A stretch of 64,000 bases of DNA from Paenibacillus sp. J31TS4 (GCF_018403265.1 NZ_BOSI01000001.1:1860001-1924000); one strand, 5' to 3'. Counted from the stretch's first letter, positions 34,664-43,394 are shown. A program made the numbers and translations. Notes: generated from the sequence alone by a model not told the origin.

Positions 34664-34957
34664 TTAGAACGGCAGACCGGCGATTCCTTCCGTGTGCCGG
34701 TACCACCAATAGCCGAACGCGATCGCCTGCGCGAACAGGATCGCGGGAATGCCGAACCGGAAAGAGGCGTGCTTGGTCTTGTGACGCCATACCTCCATGC
34801 CGATCCAGGCTCCCAGCGAGCCTCCGAGCAGAGCGGTGAGGAACAGGCTCTTCTCCGGGGTGCGGCGGCGCCGTCCCTTGGCGGCAGCCTTGTCCCGCCC
34901 CATCTGGAGGAAGGCTGCCAGATTGATCAGCGCGAGGTACATGAGCAGCAGCTTCAT
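34664..34957 (-). CDS. DUF1294 family membrane protein
   Basis: 97 residues with the DUF1294 pattern. A first helix LLLMYLALINLAAFLQMGRDK is followed by the basic linker RRRRTPEKSLFL, then ALLGGSLGAWIGMEVWRHKTKHASF and a last helix FGIPAILFAQAIAFGYWWY. This matches the second half of bacterial proteins that join a cold-shock domain to DUF1294, here without the cold-shock part. Function is unknown. A GGAGGACACCCGACACC-type site precedes the ATG. Confidence 0.85.
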   Translation of the reverse strand: MKLLLMYLALINLAAFLQMGRDKAAAKGRRRRTPEKSLFLTALLGGSLGAWIGMEVWRHKTKHASFRFGIPAILFAQAIAFGYWWYRHTEGIAGLPF

Positions 34958-35128
34958 GGTGTCGGGTGTCCTCCTTTCTGCGCGCCCGTGGTCCTCGGCG
35001 GGGAGCAGCCAAGGCTCCGCTTCTCGGTCCGTAGACCGTATGGAGGAAGCCTCCTTGCCCAGGGAACCGATAATGAGGCCTAACGGGCGTTCCTGGGTAA
35101 TAGGATAACAGTAAAGGAGGGATTCGTC

Positions 35129-35401
35129 ATGCGTGCAAAGGAAACCCCCGCCCTGTCGGCTGTAGCGGCCTGCCTGGCCGCATCGGTCTTGCTATCCGCG
35201 GGCTGGGTGCTCTGGGAAGCGCTCCATCTCAGCCTCCAGCCATCCGTCCTAGGCTGGCTGCTCCTCAGTCTCGCCCTGCTGCTGCTCACGCAGGCGGTCC
35301 GCGTGGTGCGCACCGGCGTCGCCATGACCGGGTCTGCGGCCGGCGCTATGGCGATCAGCATCGTCGTGCTCGCGATAGGCTTATTTATGCTGAATGCTTA
35401 A
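35129..35401 (+). CDS. Small two-to-three-helix membrane protein of unknown function
   Basis: 90 residues, strongly hydrophobic. Helices are seen at about 10-32, 38-58 and 66-88, with a VRVVRTG turn between the last two. AAAGGAGGG lies 9 nt before the ATG, and a clean terminator follows 45 nt after the stop, which supports a real single-gene unit. I do not recognise the family. Confidence 0.65.
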   Translation: MRAKETPALSAVAACLAASVLLSAGWVLWEALHLSLQPSVLGWLLLSLALLLLTQAVRVVRTGVAMTGSAAGAMAISIVVLAIGLFMLNA

Positions 35402-35446
35402 GGGAGGCGGGGAGCGCTCCCACAAGCGGGCTGTCCAAGAACGATT

Positions 35447-35475
35447 GCCGCAAGCCTGCTTGCGGCTTTCTCGCT
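35447..35475 (+). terminator. Terminator after the small membrane protein
   Basis: GCCGCAAGC and GCTTGCGGC pair perfectly with a CT loop, followed by TTTCTCGCTTCCTT. It lies between two converging genes. Confidence 0.75.
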
Positions 35476-35584
35476 TCCTTATTCTTCCTTCCTACTCTTT
35501 CTTCATTGGCATTCGGATTCCTGCCGCCCCCTCATCTGTCATGTGGCGCATCATCAGCAAAAGAGGGAGACCTCCTCCTGCACC

Positions 35585-37234
35585 TTACTCGGGAGTTACG
35601 GCTCGCTTCTCTAATAATCGAGTCTCTTCCTCGATCCGCCTGGTGTCGATGCGCTCGAACAGCAGCGCCACATCGGCAAGCTCCCGGCCCGCCGGTACGG
35701 TGATCCAGCGCCAGCCCGGCTGCCCTAGCCCCAGGAACCCCCTTATTTTCTCACAGGAGAAAGGAAGGAACGGGTTCAGCAGGCTGGCGAAGTTCGCAAT
35801 CAGCTGCACACAGCCGGACAGGGTAGCGCCGCACGCTTCCCGATTTTCCTTGATCTGCACCCAGGGCTTCCGTTCGTCGAAAAATTTGTTGGCGCGGCGA
35901 ATCCAGCCAAAGATCAGCTCCAGCGCTTCTTTGAGATGCCCTTTTTCCAGGAGGGCGCCCGCCTCCTCGTACAGCTTCTCAATGCTCACGCGCCACTCCT
36001 CCTCCACGTCCCCCTCTGGCACGACCCCGCCGAACGAGTTGTTGAGGAAGGCCAGCGTACGATTGACAAAATTGCCGAAGGCGCCCAGCAATTCTCCATT
36101 GTGGCTGTGAATAAACTCCCTCCAGGAAAAATCCGTATCGCGTTTTTCCGGACCGTTGGCGATCAGAAAATAGCGGATGGAATCTGGCTGGTACCTCGTT
36201 AACAGATCCGGCACCCAAACGGCCCAGTTGCGGCTCGTAGAAAACTTCTTGCCTTCGAGGGTCATATATTCGCAGGAGAGGATGCGGTCCGGCAAATGAT
36301 AGCCTCCGGCCCCCATCAGGAGAGCCGGCCATACGAGCGTATGGAACGGGATGTTGTCCTTCCCGTGTACGTAATAGGCGGTTAGCTTCTCCGGACCGTC
36401 CAGCCAAAACGGCTTCCAATCGCCACCCGTCTCCGCCGCCCACTGCTTGCTGGCCGAGAGGTACCCGCTGACCGCTTCTACCCAAACGTAGATTTTCTTG
36501 TCCTCGTACCCTTCCACCGGTACATCCACGCCCCAGGTCAAGTCTCTTGTCGCCGCACGATCCTGCAGCCCTTCCTCCAAGTACCGCTTGGTCAATTGAA
36601 CGGCATTGTCGCTCCACCCCCTTGCGCTGCTCGCGTATTCTTCCAGCTCGCTTTGCAGCTTGGAGAGCGCAAGGTAAAAATGCTCCGTCGGCCGCTCGAC
36701 CGGCGGATGGCCGCATAATTTGCACGTCTTCTCCGTTAGGTCCGAGGGATCGAGCAAGGTCGAGCAAGCGTCGCACTGGTCCCCCCGGGCGCGGCTCCCG
36801 CAGACGGGACATGTTCCTTCCACATACCGATCCGGCAAAAAGCGCTGATCCGTCTCGCAATACGTCTGCAGCGTCGTCTTTCGGTACAAATACCCGCTGC
36901 TGACCAGGGCTGCGAACAAGTCCCGGACAACTTGATGATGGAATGGCTGGTCCGTTCGCGTGTAGAGATCGTAAGTAAATCCTAACTGCGTGAAGCAGTC
37001 GACAAACTCCCCGTGGTACCGGTCCGCAATATCCCGCGGCGTCACTCCTTCCTGGATAGCCTGGACCGCAACCGGGGTGCCGTGACAATCGCTGCCGGAA
37101 ACATAAAGAACCTTCTCTCCTTTGGCCCGGAAGTACCGTGCCAACACGTCTCCAGGCAGCAAGCTCGCCAATCGCCCCAGATGCAAGGACCCGTTTGCAT
37201 AAGGCCATGCCCCGCCGATCAAAATGTTCGCCAT
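35585..37234 (-). CDS. metG: Methionine--tRNA ligase, second (archaeal-like) type
   Basis: 549 residues, shorter than the usual 650-670 because the C-terminal tRNA-binding domain is absent. The class I HIGH signature reads SLHLGR near 16-21. The KMSKS loop reads KKFSTSRN near 330. The zinc-knuckle region has [16 protein letters not shown] and CKLCG, the double-knuckle type. The [11 protein letters not shown] and [20 protein letters not shown] blocks confirm MetRS. It charges tRNA-Met. A Met T-box leader and a near-consensus promoter stand upstream. The combination of T-box control and this type resembles the second MetRS described in some Bacillus species, so a housekeeping copy probably exists elsewhere. 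The ATG has AAAGGAGG upstream. Confidence 0.92.
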   Translation of the reverse strand: MANILIGGAWPYANGSLHLGRLASLLPGDVLARYFRAKGEKVLYVSGSDCHGTPVAVQAIQEGVTPRDIADRYHGEFVDCFTQLGFTYDLYTRTDQPFHHQVVRDLFAALVSSGYLYRKTTLQTYCETDQRFLPDRYVEGTCPVCGSRARGDQCDACSTLLDPSDLTEKTCKLCGHPPVERPTEHFYLALSKLQSELEEYASSARGWSDNAVQLTKRYLEEGLQDRAATRDLTWGVDVPVEGYEDKKIYVWVEAVSGYLSASKQWAAETGGDWKPFWLDGPEKLTAYYVHGKDNIPFHTLVWPALLMGAGGYHLPDRILSCEYMTLEGKKFSTSRNWAVWVPDLLTRYQPDSIRYFLIANGPEKRDTDFSWREFIHSHNGELLGAFGNFVNRTLAFLNNSFGGVVPEGDVEEEWRVSIEKLYEEAGALLEKGHLKEALELIFGWIRRANKFFDERKPWVQIKENREACGATLSGCVQLIANFASLLNPFLPFSCEKIRGFLGLGQPGWRWITVPAGRELADVALLFERIDTRRIEEETRLLEKRAVTPE

Positions 37235-37257
37235 TCAAAAAACCTCCTTTTTATGAA

Positions 37258-37553
37258 CGACAAAAAAACCCTCATCCCAAAGGGACGAGAGCTGTGCTCA
37301 CGCGGTACCACCCAATTTCATCAATGCCTTGCGGCATTCACCTCTTCGGGTACGACGCAGCGCGTGTATACCCTAGCACAGTAACGGATGCGGGTTCCGG
37401 CGCAGCCTACAATCAATTAAGGGTTCGATGCGCAGCTCTGAGACCATGTTCCCAAAGGTCCTCTTTGCTCCTTCTCAGCTCCCGGAGCTCTCTGCTTAAA
37501 AGACTTCGCTTTGGTACTCTTTCTCTTCTTGGCTTTTCCTCGTATTCAAGTTA
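37258..37553 (-). ncRNA. T-box leader of metG (tRNA-Met sensing)
   Basis: On the minus strand the T-box TGGGTGGTACCGCG is at 37314-37301. A terminator CTCGTCCC-TTT-GGGATGAG with a T run follows at 37290-37259. In stem I, CTGAGA pairs with TCTCAG and places ATG-G just before the lower helix, giving a methionine specifier at 37447-37445. Both the specifier and the downstream gene agree on tRNA-Met. Confidence 0.93.
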
Positions 37554-37559
37554 CTGGAA

Positions 37560-37588
37560 ATCATACGGAACTCCCGCGTCAAAGTCAA
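37560..37588 (-). promoter_or_regulatory. Sigma-A promoter of the metG T-box transcript
   Basis: On the minus strand TTGACT and TATGAT are separated by exactly 17 bp, with 5 of 6 matches each. Transcription would start near 37553, giving a leader of about 320 nt before metG. The -35 box is only 10 bp past the stop of the next gene upstream. Confidence 0.75.
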
Positions 37589-37597
37589 GATCCATTC

Positions 37598-37852
37598 CTA
37601 CAGCTGCGCCAAGATCCCCCAACAAAGCGAATTGAGCAGAAAAATAAGCGAGGCTCCGATGATCAGCCCCTGCGCCGCTCCTCTGTGCCTGTTCCAGTAG
37701 TAGATGCAGAGAGGGATGATGTAGAGCAGCTGAACGAGTCCTATGAAGAAGATCCCCACGCTCAGATCGATAGCGCTCAGAATAAGCGCAGCAAGCACAC
37801 CAAGCACAAGCGATCCGATGAAGCCGAGCACCGCCTCCGCTAGCCGGTCCAT
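37598..37852 (-). CDS. Small membrane protein of unknown function
   Basis: 84 residues from the ATG at 37852, which has AGGAGGTG six bases upstream; the in-frame GTG at 37861 is too close to it. Three hydrophobic helices (about 8-28, 33-52, 61-82), with a short basic YYWNRHRG loop between the second and third. It lies about 100 nt downstream of the radical SAM gene on the same strand and could be cotranscribed with it. No family recognised. Confidence 0.65.
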   Translation of the reverse strand: MDRLAEAVLGFIGSLVLGVLAALILSAIDLSVGIFFIGLVQLLYIIPLCIYYWNRHRGAAQGLIIGASLIFLLNSLCWGILAQL

Positions 37853-37956
37853 ACCGGTCACCTCCTATCGATCTTGTCGCCACGGTTAGCCACGTTCTGG
37901 AAGCCCGCCGGCGTACGCCCAAGCGAAGGCGCGCCTGCCGGCACTGCCCCGCGTCG

Positions 37957-39432
37957 TCAGGCTCCCGCCTCATCGCCTGCCGCGCAGCCGGATTCCTCCG
38001 CGCAGCCGCGCGCTCTTTCCATGCCGGCATAGACCGGCATCTCCGCCTTGAGCGCCTCCAGAATCTTCTCCTTGTCGTCCCGGTAGAACAGATTGTACGT
38101 ATCGAACGGGATGATCCGGCCGTCCGGATGCGCGATGTGTACGCAGGACTTCTTCACTGACCGCACATCAAAATCATACGCATCCATGAATTGCATGATG
38201 ATGACGCGGAACACATTGTCGTACCCGATCTCCTCGGGCACGGCGACGGCCGGCAGGCAGCACAGCAGATTCTTCAGCGACAGCGCCGAGGAATCCGGCG
38301 AATGGTTCGTCGAGAACAGCTCGAAGATCCGGCCGCGCAGCGTCTCGTCCTGCTCGAAGACGATCGTGTTCCGCCCGCCGTCCAGCAGCACCTGCGGGTC
38401 GATGAGCCCGGTCAGCGGCACCGTCTCCCCGCCCAGCTTGAGCGCGTAGCCCATCGCCAGCGCGTCGGGATGGCACGGCACCGGAATGATGTCCTCCTCC
38501 CGGAAGACACCCGACTGGTCGATAATCATCCGGCGCACCTCGGACAGCGTGAGCCGGTCGGTTGCCGGGTCGAACCGCTCGAGGCGGCCCGCCGCCTGAA
38601 TCGGCTGAAGTGTGACGCCCCGCACGGCGCGCTGCCGGAGCCCGTAGCGGATGATGGCGCCGACCTCCCGGTCGTTGAGCCCTTTTTTGAGCGTCACGAC
38701 GAGGGTCGTCGAGATGTTGAATTCGTTCAGGTGGGCGATCGCCTGCTCCCTCACGGCGCGCAGATCGGCTCCCCGCAGCTCCTCCAGCGCTTCCTGTTCG
38801 AAGCTGTCGAACTGAAGGTACAGCTCGAAGCCCGGCAGGTAGCCCGCGAGCCGCTCGGCGAAGGCACGGTCGCGGGCGATGCGGACGCCGTTCGTATTGA
38901 CCATCAGATGCCGGATCGGCTTCGTACGGGCGAGATCCAGGATCTCAAAAAATTGCGGATGAGTCGTCGGCTCCCCGCCGCTGATCTGGACGATATCCGG
39001 CTCTCCTTCGTTCGCGACGATCGCATCGAGCATTCGCTCGATCTCCTCCAGCGACCGGTGCCGGGTCCGCTTCGGGGACGATTCGGCGTAGCAGATCGGG
39101 CACTGCAGGTTGCAGTGATCAGTAATCTCCAGCAGAGTCAGGCAGCTGTGCTGCTCATGATCCGGACACAGGCCGCAGTCGTACGGGCAGCCGTACTTGA
39201 TCGGCGTGTTCCACCGCTTCGGCATCTCCGACGGCTTGATGAACTCGCGGCAGCGCTTGTAGTACGGGATGTCGGTGGAGATCAACACCTTCTCGGGACC
39301 GTGCACGAGGCAGCGCTTCATCAGGTAGACATGGTCGTTCTCGAACAAAATCTTGGCCTCCGCCTTGCGGTAGCAGGTCGAGCAGATGCTGTTAGTGAGT
39401 TCATGGTACAGATAAGGACGATTGTCAGGCAT
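37957..39432 (-). CDS. Radical SAM enzyme (MJ0619/Tes-like family)
   Basis: 491 residues. The canonical radical SAM motif CNLQCPICYA places cluster cysteines at 107, 111 and 114. A second set, CPYDCGLCPDHEQHSC, has C82, C86, C89 and C97. Further cysteines are at 17, 20, 41 and 61. VQISGGEPTTHP near 150 is the SAM-binding GGE region. The cysteine layout and the N-terminal SICSTCYRKAEAKI segment resemble the archaeal MJ0619-type family that includes the tetraether lipid synthase Tes, and related bacterial lipid-linking enzymes. The start overlaps the end of the Lgt-like gene by 8 nt, so the two are translationally coupled. A lipid substrate is therefore plausible but unproven. No RBS is needed beyond the coupling; GAAGGGAAGG is nearby. 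Confidence 0.82.
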   Translation of the reverse strand: MPDNRPYLYHELTNSICSTCYRKAEAKILFENDHVYLMKRCLVHGPEKVLISTDIPYYKRCREFIKPSEMPKRWNTPIKYGCPYDCGLCPDHEQHSCLTLLEITDHCNLQCPICYAESSPKRTRHRSLEEIERMLDAIVANEGEPDIVQISGGEPTTHPQFFEILDLARTKPIRHLMVNTNGVRIARDRAFAERLAGYLPGFELYLQFDSFEQEALEELRGADLRAVREQAIAHLNEFNISTTLVVTLKKGLNDREVGAIIRYGLRQRAVRGVTLQPIQAAGRLERFDPATDRLTLSEVRRMIIDQSGVFREEDIIPVPCHPDALAMGYALKLGGETVPLTGLIDPQVLLDGGRNTIVFEQDETLRGRIFELFSTNHSPDSSALSLKNLLCCLPAVAVPEEIGYDNVFRVIIMQFMDAYDFDVRSVKKSCVHIAHPDGRIIPFDTYNLFYRDDKEKILEALKAEMPVYAGMERARGCAEESGCAAGDEAGA

Positions 39433-40205
39433 GGCTTTCCTTCCCTTCCAGCGGTTTGGCGAACGCCCAGCGGCGCACGAGGAAACTGTAGTAGACGAGG
39501 CCGAGCAGACAGGCGACCTGTACGTTGTTCAGTCCGAGATAGGGATGCAGCGTCGGCTTGATGAAGTCGATGACGAGGCGGAACAGCAGGTACCCGGCCA
39601 TGAACGTTTGGAACAAGGCTCCTTCCGGCGCTCCCTTGTACAGAGCGAGCTTCCCCTGCCGGGCTTTGACGACCAGCACTCCGAGCAGCAGTAGGAAAGC
39701 GATTTCATACAGCTGGGCAGGGTGCCGCGGAATACCGTCGCCGAAGTCCACCCCGGTCATCCAGCCGGTCGGCGTGCCGTAGGTATGGTCCGGCAGCCCG
39801 GTCAGGAAGCAGCCGATCCGGCCGATCGCCATGCCGTAGGAGCGGCAGCGCAAAATCGTCTCCCGTCGACCGGGTCCAGCCGATCAGCTTCTTCGTCAGC
39901 TCGACGCCGATCAGGCCGCCGAGGAGGCCGCCGACGATCGTCTTGCCTCCCATGAGCGCGAGAGGGTCGTGAAGCAGGTGCTGCCACGTCAGCGCCGGGT
40001 CCTCGAACCAGGCGAGCAGCTTGGAGCCGAGCGCCGCCCCGACGGTCGCGCCCACGAGCACGCTGATCGCATGCTGGACGGGAATGCGGTCCTTTCGGCG
40101 GGTGTACAGATAGACGCGGAAGCCGATGAAATAGGCCAGAAACTCGAACACGACGTGCGGATGCAGCGTCCATGGGCCGAGGTGCAGATAGACCGGGAAC
40201 GTCAT
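39425..40205 (-). pseudogene. Prolipoprotein diacylglyceryl transferase-like gene with a frameshift
   Basis: The N-terminal frame (40205 to about 39845) reads MTFPVYLHLGPWTLHPHVVFE and GGKTIVGGLLGGLIGVELTKK. The C-terminal frame (about 39845 to 39425) continues with YGMAIGRIGCFLTGLPDHTYG, RHPAQLYEIAF and FRLVIDF. Together they make one Lgt-like protein of about 260 residues. The frame changes near 39840-39850 (after FALPL), where one base appears extra or two are missing in a CTCC stretch. The canonical Lgt block after GR-x-GN-F is altered here to GRIGCFLTGLPDHTYG. So this is probably a paralogue acting on another lipid substrate, not the essential Lgt. AAAGGAGGG precedes the ATG. It may be a real pseudogene, programmed frameshift or sequencing error. 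Confidence 0.8.
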
Positions 40206-40323
40206 GGCTTCCCTCCTTTAGCAGCCAAACGGTGGTATGGTTTCCTCCTATTTTACCTTGATCTTCCATTCGGGGAAAGAAGAACGGCGTCCACGTGCCG
40301 AGCTCCTTCACCCGAGGAACGCC

Positions 40324-40368
40324 AAAAAGACCGCCGCGTCCGGCGGCGGTGCCGAACCTGGCGGTCTT
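40324..40368 (-). terminator. Terminator of the ada/ogt operon
   Basis: On the minus strand AAGACCGCC pairs with GGCGGTCTT, with an inner GC-rich arm, followed by TTTTTGG. It starts at the stop codon of the oxygenase gene. Confidence 0.75.
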
Positions 40369-41081
40369 CAAGTCGCATCATGAAACAGAATGCCCAAGCT
40401 GTATCGGGTGCCCGCCGTCACGGTACTGACGCCGTGCTTTACCCTAGTCCGGTAGTAGCCTCTCGTGCCTTTTACAGGGCGATGGTTCGTCGGGAAGATC
40501 AGTCCCGCTCCCTGCTCCAGTGTCAAAGCGCGGCCTCGGCTCTGCGCCCGCGGTCTTTGCTCGACAAGAAGAAATTCTCCTCCCGTGTAATCTCGCTCCC
40601 GTTCGCTAAGCACGAAGACCACCTGGAACGGAAACGCCAGCTCCCCGTACAGATCCTGATGCAGACAGTTGTAGCCTCCTGCCTCATACTTCAGGAGGAG
40701 AGGCGTGGGACGGGACTGGCCGCTCGCATGGCACTCGGCCAGAAACTCGCTTAGCACCGGCGGGTAGATGGGCTCCTGGCCGAGCCGCTCGCGCCATAGG
40801 TTGGCGGTCCCGGCTAGCTCCGAATAGAAGCTCTCCCGGAGCTCGCGGATCGTCTCCGGAAGCGGCTGCCGGTAGTACCGGTACCGCCCCTCCCCAAACC
40901 GATAGCGGGCCATGTCGATCGTCGCTCGGAAAAGCTCATCTACCTCGTATCCGTCCCTAAGCTCCCTGCACTCCTCAGCGCTCAGCAGGGGCGGCAGCGG
41001 GGCGAAGCCGTCCTCCTCCAGCGAGCGGTGCAGCGCGTGCCAATCCAGCGCGGCGATCCTGGCGGCGAGGCTCTCAGCCAT
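40368..41081 (-). CDS. 2OG-Fe(II) oxygenase of the alkylation-repair locus
   Basis: 237 residues. The metal site is formed by the HxD pair in NCLHQDLYG near 144-152 and a distal His in VKHGVSTVTAG. The Arg of GTRYSLGILFHDA near the C-terminus binds 2-oxoglutarate. The overall pattern fits the bacterial oxygenase family linked to nucleic-acid damage (Oxygenase-NA type) more than AlkB. It overlaps ogt by 8 nt and is third in an adaA-ogt operon opposite alkA, which strongly supports a role in repair of alkylated nucleic acids. The direct substrate is unknown. Confidence 0.85.
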   Translation of the reverse strand: MAESLAARIAALDWHALHRSLEEDGFAPLPPLLSAEECRELRDGYEVDELFRATIDMARYRFGEGRYRYYRQPLPETIRELRESFYSELAGTANLWRERLGQEPIYPPVLSEFLAECHASGQSRPTPLLLKYEAGGYNCLHQDLYGELAFPFQVVFVLSERERDYTGGEFLLVEQRPRAQSRGRALTLEQGAGLIFPTNHRPVKGTRGYYRTRVKHGVSTVTAGTRYSLGILFHDAT

Positions 41082-41628
41082 GCCGCGGCCCCCTCTCCTC
41101 GTCCCCTTGCTCCTGCTCCAGCCGAAGCAGCCGCGTCTTCATCTCCATCCCGCCTCGGTACCCAGTCAGCGCGCCGTTCTTGCCGATGACCCGGTGGCAA
41201 GGAACCGAGATCAGGACCGGGTTAGCCCCGATCGCCGCCCCGACCGCACGCACCGAGGACGGCCGCTGGATCCGCTCGGCGATGTCCGAATAGGAGACCG
41301 TCTCGCCGTAGGGAACCGCCAGCAGCGCCTGCCAGACCGCCTGCTGGAACGCCGTCCCGCGCAGATCGACCGGGATCGTGAACGCGTCGCGCTTGCCTTG
41401 GCCATATTCGGCCAGCTCCTGCTCATACGGACGCAGCTTCTCCTCGTCACGAATCAGCTCGCTGCCGGGGAACCGGCTGCCGGCCCAAGCGGCCAGCTCC
41501 TCGAACGGCCGGTTCGGGGAGCCGACGTAGCAGAGTCCCTGATCGGTCGCCGCCAGATGCAGCGGCCATCCGTCATAGGTCCAGATGGACCAATAGAGCG
41601 GCGGTTTAGCTTTGGTTTGGGTGGTCAT
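41074..41628 (-). CDS. ogt: Methylated-DNA--[protein]-cysteine S-methyltransferase
   Basis: 184 residues. The suicidal acceptor motif is PCHRVIG near 150, preceded by the DNA-binding helix region (VGAAIGANPVLISV) and followed by NGALTGYRGGMEMKTRLLRLE. AFQQAVWQALLAVPYGETVSYSDIA is the family block before it. It removes methyl groups from O6-methylguanine onto its own cysteine. AAGGAGG stands upstream of the ATG and the gene overlaps adaA by 23 nt. In Bacillus-type nomenclature this is the AdaB partner of AdaA. Confidence 0.95.
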   Translation of the reverse strand: MTTQTKAKPPLYWSIWTYDGWPLHLAATDQGLCYVGSPNRPFEELAAWAGSRFPGSELIRDEEKLRPYEQELAEYGQGKRDAFTIPVDLRGTAFQQAVWQALLAVPYGETVSYSDIAERIQRPSSVRAVGAAIGANPVLISVPCHRVIGKNGALTGYRGGMEMKTRLLRLEQEQGDEERGPRHG

Positions 41629-42265
41629 AAGAGACGTCCTCCTTCATGACCGGCGGTGCCATGCTCTGCCGGTAGTCTGCCGGGGTGTGCCCGGTCTTTC
41701 TCTTGAACAGGGTGATGAAATAGGGGGTGTTGGCCATGCCTACGGCTTCTGCGACCTCCGCGATTGAATGATCGGTGCGGAGCAGCTCCTCCTTAGCCCG
41801 GGCGATCCGAGTCCGCTGCAGATACTCGACCGGCGAGATGCCCTTGATCCGCTTGAAGGTGCGCTGCAAATGATACGGGCTGCCGTGGCACGCGTCCGCG
41901 AGCGTCTCCAGCGACAGCGTCTCCCGGTAATGCGCGTCGATATAGGCAGCGATCTGGGCGACCCACTCCTGGTTCGGCAGCCGTCGTCCGGTTGGCCGGC
42001 ATCGTTTGCATGGTCGGAAGCGGGCCGCGAGCGCGTGCTCGGCGTCCGGGAAGATCCGCACGTTCTCCTTTTTTGGAGGTCTGGATTTGCAGGAGGGCCG
42101 GCAGAAAATTCCGGTCGTCTGCACCGCGTAGAAGAACCGCCCGTCATAGGCAGCGTCGCTCTGGACGATGGCCCGCCATCTCTCTTCGGACAGCTCCTCT
42201 GCGGCAGCTATCCCCCCCTGCCCTTGCTCTCCGGCGCCTTCTTCCCTCTCGTAATTATTTTCCAT
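41606..42265 (-). CDS. adaA: Bifunctional transcriptional activator / methylphosphotriester-DNA methyltransferase AdaA
   Basis: 219 residues from the ATG at 42265 with AGAGGTGA upstream; the frame extends further but lacks family similarity. The N-terminal Ada zinc domain has FCRPSC and RPCKRC, whose first Cys is the methyl acceptor in the family. It is followed by an AraC-type HTH pair (SPYHLQRTFKRIKGISPVEYLQRTR, and VGMANTPYFITLFKRKTGHTPADYR). When methylated it activates the operon and probably alkA. It is the first gene of adaA-ogt-oxygenase, divergent from alkA with a 166-bp shared regulatory gap. Confidence 0.93.
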   Translation of the reverse strand: MENNYEREEGAGEQGQGGIAAAEELSEERWRAIVQSDAAYDGRFFYAVQTTGIFCRPSCKSRPPKKENVRIFPDAEHALAARFRPCKRCRPTGRRLPNQEWVAQIAAYIDAHYRETLSLETLADACHGSPYHLQRTFKRIKGISPVEYLQRTRIARAKEELLRTDHSIAEVAEAVGMANTPYFITLFKRKTGHTPADYRQSMAPPVMKEDVSYDHPNQS

Positions 42266-42327
42266 CTCGATCACCTCTAGCAAAAGTATACCCTGAGCCG
42301 GGCCGCCGTGTACGCATTCCGGAGTGG

Positions 42328-42336
42328 AAGCGCAAG
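42328..42336 (+). promoter_or_regulatory. Possible Ada box in the adaA-alkA intergenic region
   Basis: AAGCGCAAG resembles the Ada-box AAAGCGCA known from the enteric system. It lies roughly midway between the divergent adaA and alkA genes. The Bacillales box may differ, so this is a tentative call. Confidence 0.35.
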
Positions 42337-42431
42337 ATATTGAAAGGAGCGGCAGCCCCCTATATGGTACAACTAATAGAGGAAGTATTTTTTTGTCTAC
42401 CGTGAGAGAAAGAAAAGGAGGGAGTTCCTGC

Positions 42432-43394
42432 ATGGTTTATTCTAATAAGCTCCGAGAGGGACAAAATCCCCAGACATGGGTAGGAGATCCCGCCGAGGAC
42501 GGCGGGCAGGAGCTCCGGCTGCCGGTCCCCGAGCTGTTCTCCTTCACCGAAGCGCTCCGCTACCTGAACCGGGAGCCGAACGAATGCATGCACGCTATCA
42601 AGGGAGACCGGATCGTCAAGGCGCTGCGCATCGGAGAAGAAGCCGCCGTGGTGGAGGTCCGGGAAGAGCCGTCGGCTCTCGCGGTCCGGTTCCTCGGCGA
42701 GGCACCGGCCGAGCGGTGGGTCCGGGCCGAAGCGGCGCGCTACGTCCGGGATTGGTTCGATCTGGATACAGACCTGCGTCCCTTTTATGAACTGGCCTCT
42801 GCTGACCCTCTCCTGTCCCAAGCCATCCGGGCCCACCGTGGTCTGCGCTGCATCGGCATACCCGATCTGTTCGAGGCGGTCAGCTGGGGCATTCTCGGCC
42901 AGCAGATTACCTTGTCGTTCGCCTATACGCTCAAACGGCGCCTCGTGGAAGCATACGGCGTGCCGGTAGAGGCGGAAGGCCAGCAGTACTGGCTCTTCCC
43001 GACTGTAGAACGAATCGCGTCCCTCTCCGTATCGGAGCTGACCGATCTGCGGATGACAGGGAAGAAAGCCGAATACTTGATCGAGGTAGCCACGCGGATA
43101 TTGGACGGCCGTCTGTCCAAAGAGGGGCTGCTGGACGCCGGCGGATGCCGGGAGGCGGAAAAGCAGCTAGTCGCCATCCGCGGCATCGGGCCTTGGACGG
43201 CCAACTACGTGCTGATGCGCTGCCTGCGTATGGCGACCGCCTTCCCCATCGACGACGTCGGCCTGCACAACGCAATCAAATTCGCGGCGGGGATGGACCG
43301 CAAGCCGACGAAGGACGAGCTGAAGCGGCTGGCCGTCCCCTGGGCCGGCTGGGAGGCGTATGCTACCTTCTACTTGTGGCGGCTGCTGTACTGA
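42432..43394 (+). CDS. alkA: DNA-3-methyladenine glycosylase II (AlkA-like)
   Basis: 320 residues from the ATG at 42432, which has AAAGGAGGGAG seven bases upstream; the frame extends 36 codons upstream without support. An N-terminal AlkA-type domain (1-110) precedes the HhH-GPD glycosylase domain. In that domain the helix-hairpin-helix is AIRGIGPWTANYVLMRCL and the catalytic Asp lies in FPIDDVGLHN. SWGILGQQITLSFAYTLKRRL is the conserved substrate-side helix. It removes alkylated purines from DNA. It is divergent from adaA-ogt, forming one alkylation-response locus, and ends in a strong terminator. Confidence 0.93.
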   Translation: MVYSNKLREGQNPQTWVGDPAEDGGQELRLPVPELFSFTEALRYLNREPNECMHAIKGDRIVKALRIGEEAAVVEVREEPSALAVRFLGEAPAERWVRAEAARYVRDWFDLDTDLRPFYELASADPLLSQAIRAHRGLRCIGIPDLFEAVSWGILGQQITLSFAYTLKRRLVEAYGVPVEAEGQQYWLFPTVERIASLSVSELTDLRMTGKKAEYLIEVATRILDGRLSKEGLLDAGGCREAEKQLVAIRGIGPWTANYVLMRCLRMATAFPIDDVGLHNAIKFAAGMDRKPTKDELKRLAVPWAGWEAYATFYLWRLLY

